From: Spirogloea muscicola
Taxonomy: Eukaryota > Streptophyta > Zygnematophyceae > Spirogloeales > Spirogloeaceae
Reading direction: 5' to 3'
Length of the DNA stretch: 10,513 bases
Assembly: GCA_009602725.1 (NCBI GenBank)
Contig: WELB01000064.1
Span: 390,973 to 401,485 of the forward strand
Below, in pieces: positions 1-7,815 of this stretch; position 1 is the stretch's first letter, and every line of letters begins with the position of its first letter. A program made the position numbers and the translations under genes. Below the pieces are notes generated by a model. It saw only the letters and a program-made list of their open reading frames with translations, did not search any database and was not told the DNA's origin.

Positions 1-260
1 CCGGCACGAAGGTGCAGCGCACGGGCCATGGACCTCTGCAGCGAGACGGCCAAGCGCATGCGATACACTTGCGCCAGCGACCCGGCTGCAGGAAAGTCGA
101 CCGGTTCACCATGGAAGCGACGGGCGATTGCGTGGCGGGCGAGCTGGTTAAGTAGCTCAAGCCACCGAGCGCCCAGTGCCCCATGGATGTCAATTGCCAA
201 CGGGAAGAACTCGTCTTCCGGCGGATGGTCGGCGTACTTGAAAAAAACACCCCACTGCCC
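1..260 (-). mobile_element. C-terminal fragment of a reverse-transcriptase-like retroelement ORF (partial at window edge)
   Basis: Read leftwards, the minus strand is open without a stop from above position 300 to the window edge. From about 260 it gives a peptide containing FFPLAIDIHGALG (near 225-187), then LNQLARHAIARRF, and ending YRMRLAVSLQRSMARAL (near 60-13). The pattern 'F-x-PLxxDxxGxxGxxxxxLLxxLA ... W/Y-R-x-x-L-x-V-x-LQRxxAR' resembles the region following the RT domain in many non-LTR retroelement proteins of algae and other protists. That is recalled from the family, not searched. The catalytic RT core should lie to the right in this orientation, but that space holds the BPI gene's 5' end, so the copy looks 5'-truncated, as LINE-type insertions often are. 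The stop codon would lie outside the window. A seven-A run (plus strand 241-247) sits inside the frame. A host gene that merely resembles an element cannot be excluded. Confidence 0.55.
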
Positions 261-499
261 TGGGAAGCGTCTCCTCGTGGCCTGAACGTGGGGCGCAACG
301 CCGAGGCCCGTCGGGGGAGGCGTGCGAGCGCCCGGCGCACGGCGACGACCGTGACCAAGAGAAGCTCTGGGGGGGCTCGTTGCCAAACCAGCGGACCTGA
401 CGACGATCTCGCGAACGGGGCGGAAGACCGTCGCCCACGCGCTCGTCAGGCTGCAGGGGGGTCGTCGCCCCTGCCTCTGGCCCGTGCCTGCCCGCCGCC
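261..499. promoter_or_regulatory. GC-rich upstream region of the BPI/LBP-family gene
   Basis: About 240 bp of GC- and CpG-rich sequence lie between the retroelement fragment and the first ATG of the BPI-family gene. The retroelement frame stays open through here on the minus strand, but I recognise no family beyond about 260. Long open frames on both strands here follow from the high GC content. I see no clear TATA box. By position this should hold the promoter and 5' untranslated leader. Confidence 0.3.
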
Positions 500-559
500 A
501 TGGCCTCGCCGCCGGCAGCGCGGCTCGCGGCTAGCCTGCTGCTCATCCTCGCCGCGGCC
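500..559 (+). other. Signal peptide of the BPI/LBP-family protein
   Basis: The first 20 or so codons encode two alanine-flanked arginine-containing stretches followed by a run of leucine, isoleucine and alanine (LAASLLLILAAAAHSA). A signal peptidase site is likely near the AHS-A position. This frame differs from that of the next conserved exon, so an intron must separate them. The best fitting pair is donor G|GTCGCG at 653/654 and acceptor GTGCAG|TC at 901/902, which joins in phase. The donor is weak and other pairs are possible. Confidence 0.7.
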
Positions 560-3500
560 GCGCACAGCGCTCCCGGCCTGCCCGAGCTCGGCAGGCAGGC
601 GCCCCGCCTCGAAGCCTCGGCGCTTCCTGTTGCCTCGCAGCAGCTCGCAGCGGGTCGCGCAGCCACCGGCGTTAGCCAGGACGTCCGCGCACCGTCCAAA
701 GACGGCCTTCTCGCGCCCGCGCTTACCGCAGGCTTCCCTCACGTGCCTCCGTGCTGGCGCGCAGGCCGCGGTTGCCCGTCGAGACCGTGTCACTGGCCCG
801 CAGAGACTGGTCGGGCGGCTCCAGTGCGAGCAATTGGCGGCGCGGAGCGGCCGTTGCTTCTGCGCAGAGGTCAGGCCTGCAAGACGAGCCTGGCGGTGCA
901 GTCGAGAAGGGGCTGCCTGGGATGCTGGCCACGCTTTCGGAGCGCGGCCTCACGTACGTCAAGGACGTCCTGATCGAGCAGGTGCTCGAGGAGCTCACAC
1001 CCCTCCACGGTGAGACCGTAAGTCCTGTTTGTCCGGTCACCTCATCGCCGCTCCGGTGACTGGTGGAAGGTCTCTGTGCGGGTGAGTTACGTGCTGTTGA
1101 CGGGAACGGCAGCGCTGGGATTGAATGGAGATGCAGCCCCCTTGTGTTGCATGCAGTTCCGGATATCAGGGTGCGCGTGAGCTTCAAAATTGGCCATGTA
1201 GACCTCCGTCTCTCTAGGATCACGGTTTTGGGGGCGCTGGTTCCGAACGCCGAGATCGACCTCGGTGACTCCGGTGTGACCATCTTTGCATCGGGAGTGG
1301 TGGCCAACATCACCTTGGACTGGCAAGTCGTGGCCTCCGGCGGCATAGTTCCCATTTCCGTGAAGGACCACGGGTATGCGAACGTCAGGGTGAGAAAAAT
1401 ATGCTGTAAGCGTTGCCTCCTCACGGAGGCCGCTTCAGCATGAGAACTGCAAGCCCTGCCCTCCTTGATTGAGCTCAACGAGTCCCCTTTTCGCTGGTGC
1501 CCCTCAAGCCTGTGCCTAGTCCCTGGCCCTACTTCTCTGCTTCTGCTGGTCACTTACTCCCAAGACAAAAGTGGCAGGCGCAAGGGGTGCAAGCTGGCGT
1601 GACTGCGGGGCTGGAGACTGTGAATGGAGCATTGAATTTGACGGTGATGCAGCATGGCTGTTACATTGATGACCTGCAAATTCACATGCACGGAGGGGCT
1701 TCAATAATCTATAATTGGTACAACCTACCTTACTTTACCAGCCACGTAGTCCTTTTCTTGCCAAGGTCTACAGCTTATGCGCGACTCTTGCACCCTACAA
1801 TATTGCTCTCATCCACCTAGCTACAATTCTGCTTGCTTTTGTCATTTGCAAGTCATTGCCCTCACAACATAAGCCATCAGTGTGCAACTTATTGACATAT
1901 TCTGTCAAGAGAAACAGAAAGCAGATATCTTGTGAGGTTCACTGGTGATGATCGCCTAACACAGCTTTTGTTGATTGATGTCCAATTTTGGTATTGCCCT
2001 CGCAGGCTAGCGCAAGGGTTCCACAATCACCTGCAAGCTGCTGTGGAGAGTGCAATTAACAAGGCCGTGCTTCGTGCCACCAAGAAGTTGGACATGTGCC
2101 TGCACGTATGCTCTTTCACCAGCCCAGGGGTTTTTCAAAATAATAAGTTGGTCAGTAAGTGCAAACAGCAAGCACAGGACATGTTTTCTGCACCTCTATG
2201 TCCACCCCTTATCCTAGCTTCCTGAAGGTCAACTGATAGCAGCCCTGAGTAGTAACTTATGTTTCCTGAACAGGACCTTCCGCGGAAGGTGCCAGTTGAT
2301 GACACAATGGCAATCGATGTTACTCTCGTAGAAGATCCGACTGTGAAGAGCAAGTACATGTCGTTTGCGCTTCGTGGAGAGTTTCTGGGGCTTTCTTCTC
2401 CTAGCAAGTACCCTTTCTATCCTCCATCTCTTCCTGAAGGTGCTTATTGTGGAGCCTCAGAGAGGATGCTGACAATAACATTGAGCGGAGCTGTACTGAA
2501 TTCTGCTGCTGCGGCCTACTATGAGGTACGTCTTTTCAGAAATGTGCTGCTGCAGTACCAGGAGTAAGTAGTCCAGGGCACGACGAGATAGCCCGTATTT
2601 ATATTATTCTGATGCTTTTATTGCCCAATAGCCTGCTTGTATGCACAAAACACTGACAGGAGCATGTGAGTTCAGTGCTGCTGACTGTACAGTGACTCAT
2701 CCATGGGCAGGAGGGTTCGTTGGACTTCCTGGTGACTAATCTACCAGATGGATCGCCCTTCAAAATGAACACCGGGAGCTGGAAGTATGTGCTACCTAGA
2801 TTGTACCTGAAGTATCCGAATTGTCCAATGGCTTTCCGGCTTGTCGCCACATCTGCACCTGCTGTCAACCTCACAGAAGATGGTGCTCGAGCAAGCGCAG
2901 CAGTTGACATGTACATCAGTGTCTACCCCAATGACACCAAGGATGATAGCGTCACAGTTGCTTGCGTCAACCTGGTCAGTACCACTGCTGGCATGCGCTC
3001 CATGGATCTCATATATCTCCTACTACTCTCTTGCACAAGTGCCATACTGCTCAGGAGGCTCATGGCAAACAAGTATGATGACACAGCTTGCGCTGCTCTG
3101 TTGCATTGAGCAGGCTGTTACTGTTGAAGGCTTGATGGGTATCTCAGGAAACAACTTGACTGGTGAGGCTCATATGGATGACCTTACACTCACTTTGGAG
3201 TGGAGTGACATTGGTTACTTTCCCATGAGGACAGTCCAGGTAACTCATCTTCTTGCATGTTGCTTCGACTGACATCTCATTCAAAACAGATTTTGTGACA
3301 ATCGTGCGAACATTCTAGTCCATGCAGCATGATCATCTTAGAGCAGTACGGAGTATGTGCAATCTTGGCTAAGCTGAGGCGTATAACGCACGTCCATACA
3401 TTTTGCGGCTGTTTGTAAGGAGTAAGCAACTTTGAAATTTACTGAAATTGATCGTGACTTACTGAGCGATTGTGCAGGCGGCAGTGAGGACGGTGGTCAA

Positions 3501-3687
3501 CATCATCATAATTCCAATGCTAAATCGCAGTCTGCAGACTGGCTTTCCCCTCCCGGTCTTACCTGGTGTTGCTATGCGGAAAGCTAAGGTGACCTATGCC
3601 CAGGACTATCTCTTGGTCTGTACTGATGTGGAGTACACAGGCGGAGCTGAGAATGCTGCTAGCAGAATGCCCTCGCAGGAATCATGA
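500..3687 (+). CDS. BPI/LBP-family lipid-binding secreted protein (spliced)
   Basis: Member of the bactericidal permeability-increasing protein / LPS-binding protein family, whose two-barrel fold binds lipids such as lipopolysaccharide outside the cell. Proposed exons: 500-653 and 902-1009 (their join is tentative), then 1157-1389, 1578-1717, 2006-2105, 2274-2525, 2711-2974, 3114-3239 and 3478-3687. Each later intron starts GT (mostly GTGAGA, GTACGT, GTAACT types), ends AG and keeps phase. With that join the protein is 528 residues. The start at 500 gives a clear signal peptide (MASPPAARLAASLLLILAAA). Family landmarks follow: GLPGMLATLSERGLTYVKD, FKIGHVDLRLSRI, GVTIFASG, QHGCYIDDLQIHMHGGAS, LPRKVPVDD, LNSAAAAYYE, WSDIGYFP and GFPLPVLPG, matching plant LBR-type proteins in order. 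Cysteines in HGCYIDD and LDMCLHD sit near the places of the conserved BPI disulfide. N-glycosylation sequons occur (NIT, NLT, NRS, NDT). The C-terminus extends about 17 residues past the conserved VEY. It converges with the gene at 4176-5662. Confidence 0.92.
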
Positions 3688-4175
3688 ACCTGAAGTTGCA
3701 AGATACCTTCCAGTGGCTCCATCACTGGCGTTTGTGCCAGAGCCAAGTGGATCTCACTTGCAGGTGGGTAATCATGCGTAGTTGATTTTTTTATTCCAGC
3801 AGCGCATGGGTTTATAGAGTATGTATAATGTGTGTATCAAAATTGACCATTTTTCGTAGAATTCCGTACTGCTTACTGTGACACACATTTACAGGCCAAG
3901 TGGCAGTGGCTTTGCACGTAAGGTGCCCTGTTACTGTATCTTCCACATATGTACAATACAAATCTCAATGATTGAATGACAGAGGTATATCTTGTTCGGT
4001 ACATCTGAAAGAATGGCCAAACTTGTTGAAAGAAAGTCAGAGTGGCAGGCATATCCTGCTGTGCTACAAATGCAGACATGCAGCTGTGCATCTTTACAAC
4101 CCATGCCTGCAGGACATCATTCCAGGTGTTTGATTGTGACGTGTACTTACAAGGTTTTGGAAGGAGCACACCTTC
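3688..4175. other. Tail-to-tail intergenic spacer
   Basis: About 490 bp of lower-GC sequence separate the stop of the BPI-family gene (plus) from the stop of the convergent minus-strand gene. It should contain both 3' untranslated regions. I see T-rich tracts near 3783-3792 but no family-like coding sequence on either strand. No TGTAA motif was found on the plus strand directly downstream of 3687. Confidence 0.5.
4147..4151 (-). terminator. Possible TGTAA polyadenylation signal
   Basis: On the minus strand the bases read TGTAA, about 25 nt past the stop codon (TAG at 4178-4176) of the minus-strand gene. TGTAA is the usual polyadenylation signal in chlorophyte green algae. A five-base match can occur by chance, and the other two genes do not show an equally well placed copy. 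Confidence 0.35.
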
Positions 4176-5662
4176 CTAGGCAGGCTGTGAGAGGACATCT
4201 TCAATAAGGTCTCGGTAGGGCTTGTAGTACCTGTTCACACATAGACATTATGGACCGTCACAGAGATTGCTTGCCTTTGGGCAGCGCCACACAGTTAGAC
4301 ACGCATAGAAGTAGTGGAACATTACACTGTGGGCGTCCTCTGCACGGAGAATGCAAGTGCCAAGCACCTCGTCTTGGCCGGTATAGACACTGATTCAATG
4401 CCACAACCAACTTGTCAACCTTGCTAATGTGACATCGTGAGGATGTATGGAGTCACGAGGACAGACTGTATACCAGGCGCGAAAACTGCACTCCCACCAT
4501 TCAATGACAAAGCTTTCCTCCAAAAATTCAAACAAGTGAGGGACCCTGGAAAAGGGGAATAAGTGAGTGCGACATATCAGTTCCTCCTTTGTGAGTTCCA
4601 GTGCATCACAGCTAGGTACGTGTCTGCTTGACAGTGTGCTAACAACATGACGCAGTAAGGGTTGTGCAAGCTTTGGGGCAGAGTTGTTCAGCAAGACCTA
4701 TGAAACAAGTAAGACGACATGGGAAGAAAGAGTAGGACCATGAAGATGCCCCACATTGCCTCGACAACAATTGCTGTTGACTCAACGAGTACCTGGGAGG
4801 AATTTTAATGAGAGTGTTGCTCCCTTCAAAGTTGAGCACCTTGTCAGTCCCTAAGGTAAGGTCCTGTGAATGAAGTAGCTCAACTTCTTCAGGGGCTTGC
4901 CAGTAGCTGCGTCTCTCCATGAAGCTCTGGGCTCAATGACCACTTTGTGCTGCTGCTGCTGGCAGTTCTGTAGCTCACATGCAGGTGCAAGTTGGTGCGG
5001 CCACGAAGTAGTATGTCAAATTGAGTACAACTGTGGATGTCACCGCTGCGCCTTTTCCCAGCCATGGTGTGGAGCAGGTTGGCGACAACTCCTCCACCCA
5101 TCTGGACTCAGTGGCCTCAATGCCCGGTCAGTGTGACGCCCTTCTGTCCTCGCCGAGGTGCCATGGGCAAGCGGGGGACTTGTGCAGTGCAGGTATCGGC
5201 AACTCACGGCAACTCTCATGATCCTGCCGCGGTCGTCCTCGTAGCTGGCCAGCTGCAGGGGCATGCCAAGCGCGCAATGTCGGCAGCTTCACGCTCAGTG
5301 TGGGGCTGCCGATCCCGCTCATTTGCTGGTGGACTGCAGTTGTGCGTCACAGCACCACTGTCTGGGCGCAGGCAGCAGGGTGAGGCAGGTGAGGCAGCGC
5401 ACGCTCTGGGCGTCGTGGCTGCCACGGCAGTGGCTGCAGTGCTCGCCTGCCCGAAGTCGCGGAGCTGGTCCGACGGCATGGAGGGCAGCGGCGCAGCACG
5501 GACGCCGGCGAGGGAGGCGAAGTGGGGCGGGCCCGGGCGCCAGCCCAGGTCGCCCGGCGGTGGGCACGGGGGGCGGCGGCTGAGTGCCAGGTGGGCGAGC
5601 AGCGCCAGGAGCGCCAGGCGCTCCGCGGCACGCAGCCAGGCGCGGGGCGCGCCCCGAGCCAT
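4176..5662 (-). CDS. Spliced gene for an unrecognised secreted or membrane-anchored protein
   Basis: Not recognised with confidence. The start at 5662 (context GCCATGG) gives an arginine-rich N-terminus and a leucine/alanine core (LALLALLAHLAL): a signal peptide or type II anchor. Proposed exons: first exon from 5662 to about 5450 (donor unresolved), then 5252-5208 (its left edge may be longer), 5101-4979, 4863-4793, 4545-4498 or 4545-4492, 4389-4303 and 4230-4176. Introns start GTGAGT, GTGAGC, GTACTC and GTGTCT and end AG, with strong acceptors such as CCCCTTTTCCAG, and phases agree. Peptides seen: LASYEDDRGRIMRVA; FDILLRGRTNLHLH joined to DLTLGTDKVLNFEG; SNTLIKIPPR joined to VPHLFEFLEESFVIE; and the end YYKPYRDLIEDVLSQPA. 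Alternating hydrophobic residues around TNLHLHDLTLG suggest beta strands, perhaps a parallel beta-helix or concanavalin-like lectin fold; this is only a guess. It is convergent with the BPI-family gene. Confidence 0.55.
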
Positions 5663-5881
5663 GGCCGCCGCCCTTTCCAGCCGCTCGCCGTGCCTCGCCC
5701 CTTGGCCTGCACACAGCCGATTCTTTAGAATCAGCAGCCGCATTCATTTGGCCTGCAGTCTTCACGAGCAAGTGGGATTGTGTAATAAGTGATGGAGGGC
5801 CTGAGTGGCCAGATTACAGAGGCAGCACATTGACAGTTGTACATCACCTGCTACTAAGCTCACCCGTTTAGTAACTACGTG
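5663..5881. promoter_or_regulatory. Upstream region of the minus-strand gene at 4176-5662
   Basis: GC content drops sharply to the right of about 5715, just upstream of the first exon of the minus-strand gene. The gene's promoter and leader are expected here. An in-frame upstream ATG lies at 5743, which would add 27 codons. I prefer 5662 because the hydrophobic segment then sits close to the N-terminus, as in a signal peptide. No TATA box is evident. Confidence 0.3.
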
Positions 5882-6420
5882 TCAGCAGACGTAGAGGTCG
5901 CTAACTGATGCCCGAAAATCGGACGGCAATTGACAAGCCGTTGTGCCACCAGCTAAGGCTCGACCAGCTTTCTGGTGCAAAGCATGAGCCTGAGCTCGCA
6001 GCTGATCTTGTTCCTCCTTTTCGTGGGCTTCTTTGGGAAAGCCACCTTCTTCATTCGTAGGCTGGCTTTCCACAGCCCTCGCCCCCATTAGAACTGCTAC
6101 TTCCCTTCCCAGCTAACCTCCCATGCGCAGTGGACATTTACGACGGCTATGGTAGCAAGTGGTCCTCCCGCACCGCGCACCTTCTCTCCCTCCCTCCTCC
6201 ATCGCCTGGCCCACCTGGTCGATTCGCGCCGCCGTAGTCGGGCCGATAGCTTGAGGCATACTAGCGTCCCGCAAGCATTGTTTGCTATTACATAATGCAA
6301 CTCCGCGCTTACCTTGAGGCATTCCCACACTCTAGCCCAGACATCATCGGTTTGGTGGGCACTAAGCCAGGCCAGTGGCATGCGGTATGGTCCTCCGGCG
6401 CCATATGTGAGCCCATGCAC
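5882..6420 (-). other. Weak coding-like fragments on the minus strand, unidentified
   Basis: Three minus-strand stretches look somewhat protein-like but match no family I know. The first, ending with a good donor (CTCAAG|GTAAGC at 6313/6312), reads YRMPLAWLSAHQTDDVWARV. The second (6259 leftwards) reads MPQAIGPTTAARIDQVGQAM, with a possible donor GAAG|GTGCGC. The third (6066-5882, ending in a stop) is hydrophilic and glutamine/glutamate-rich: EEGGFPKEAHEKEEQDQLRA, then QAHALHQKAGRALAGG. They could be exons of a small gene or decayed transposon coding sequence. No start with a convincing context was found. Confidence 0.2.
6250..6322. repeat. 10-bp direct repeat, copies at 6250-6259 and 6313-6322
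   Basis: The plus-strand word CTTGAGGCAT occurs at 6250-6259 and again at 6313-6322, 63 bp apart. On the minus strand the right copy ends exactly at a GTAAGC splice-donor-like site and the left copy follows a TAG acceptor-like site, so the 52 bp between these sites look like a very short intron flanked by direct repeats. Confidence 0.4.
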
Positions 6421-6435
6421 ATATCATGGGCTCAC
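6407..6435. repeat. Perfect 11-bp inverted repeat with 7-nt loop
   Basis: The left arm GTGAGCCCATG (6407-6417) and the right arm CATGGGCTCAC (6425-6435) are exact reverse complements around the loop CACATAT. It lies in DNA with no recognised gene, so it is not explained by coding constraint. It could be a stem-loop in a transcript, a palindromic protein-binding site or a mobile-element end. Confidence 0.6.
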
Positions 6436-7815
6436 TCGTGGTACTCAAGTTCTTATTCAGTGTTTTCCAGGTTGTTTGCCTTAGCCCCTCTTCTCTACTT
6501 CTTTCTTCTTCTCAAAGATATTGGTTGGCTTGTCCAGGCCTCCCCCTCATGTCATGCTCATCACGCTACTGGCCCCTGTGTTTCCACCACAATGTACTGG
6601 CTCAATTGACCTCACTCTCAGGTCATGCGCACTGCACGCCCGCCCTTTATGCCCCCTTTCACATTGTGGCTCACTGAACATGTGTTCTCGGTCCATCAAA
6701 ACAAGGCACTCATGAGCGGAATGTGTCTGTTTTCACTGAGCTGGCCTTTCACACGTGTTGGCTCTCACTGGAAGAGCTTCTTTCTTACTCTAGGGTTTGG
6801 AAACCTTAGGCATAGAACTTTGCTTTGTGTAGCTCCATCCTTTGCAGTAGCGATAGCCTGAACGAGGTAGTTGCTCAGTAGCCTCCCTTTCAACTTAAGC
6901 GCACAGCAAGTCTTCTCTATTCTTCTACTTCCTGCTGCTGAATACTTCGAGCTGCAGCTGTTGACTAGAGGTTATTGAACACCCATTTCTTGGTAGCCTC
7001 TTGCATAGCTGCATGATCTCCAGCCCCTTGGCACCTATCTGTTCCTGTTGGGCTGAACTTTTCACTGCCATCACCTTCCTCAGAAGGGTTACTTTTCAAG
7101 TAGCTGCGAAATACTCAGTAAACCCTGTTGAGTCTCAAGGGTGCCTGCTCATGATAGTCGACCAATTCTATCCCAAGTTGTGGAGCAACAGGCAGTGCGC
7201 CATTCCGGCTGGGGCCAAGGTTGCACTGTCAAGCCAGCCGAGCCCATTGCTGCCCGGCAGAAGGGCCGACAGTGACCAATGCCCATGGGCAGCCACGCAG
7301 GAAGAGGTTGAGGCGGCCAAACCCACAGCTGCGTGTAAGGGCCTTCTATGGAGAAACTGCACTGAGGTGCAGTTCACGAAGTGCATGAGATGACACACTG
7401 CACGTAAAAGCAGACAAACGTGAGGAGAGCAGCAGCCACAAGGCCCTTGCTCTGCCTGTACACGGATGCAGAGTGCAAGCACAGGCTCCAACCAATAGAG
7501 GAGTACGAGCAAAAGAGTGGCTCAAGTGGACGGGTGGAAAGGGGCAATGGCTGGCGAAGGCCAGCCTGCAAAGAATGGGAAAATCATGCAAGGACTTGAG
7601 GTGAACACCACAAGGGTGCACCTGCACACAAATATATGGGCCAGAATGAAAAGTGTGGCAAACAGCAGAGGTAGATGGCTGCATAATGGCACAAAAGTAA
7701 GTGTTAGTCACACCAGAAACAACCCATTCAGGAGCGCTAACAAATTGGAAAATCTGGGGAGCAGGCAGCTTCCACCAAGCAAAGCTGCTTGCAAGCTCCT
7801 CAACCAGACTCCTCG
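6436..7815. other. Long stretch with no recognised gene
   Basis: About 1.4 kb of moderate GC content. The plus strand is pyrimidine-rich from about 6440 to 6900 (for example CTACTTCTTTCTTCTTCTC near 6495). A plus-strand frame at 7157-7393 is open and ends in a stop, but it has no family likeness and its codons show no clear pattern. The minus strand just left of 7816 should be the 3' untranslated region of the DGAT2-family gene; I see no TGTAA signal there. No repeats of a known family were recognised. Confidence 0.4.

Noticed and set aside
183-1553. Several overlapping long ORFs on both strands (for example 183-1013 plus, 190-699 minus, 723-1553 minus).
   Set aside because: They are arginine/alanine/proline-rich shadows produced by high GC, show no family likeness, and conflict with the spliced BPI gene.
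4176-4230. YYKPYRDLIEDVL end read as the C-terminus of a carbohydrate sulfotransferase.
   Set aside because: The similarity to 'FYKPYNxxLYxLLG' is short and no PAPS-binding motif is seen in the upstream exons.
4492-4863. LNFEGSNTLIKIPP...FVIEWW read as a LamG-type domain.
   Set aside because: The opening resembles 'LxFDGxxxxVxIP...FTIExW', but only about 60 residues follow, too few for the rest of the domain, so the call was left open.
5037-5792. A 251-codon plus-strand ORF.
   Set aside because: It lies antisense to the GC-rich first exons of the minus-strand gene and its composition (serine, arginine, alanine, glycine) is that of a chance frame in GC-rich DNA.
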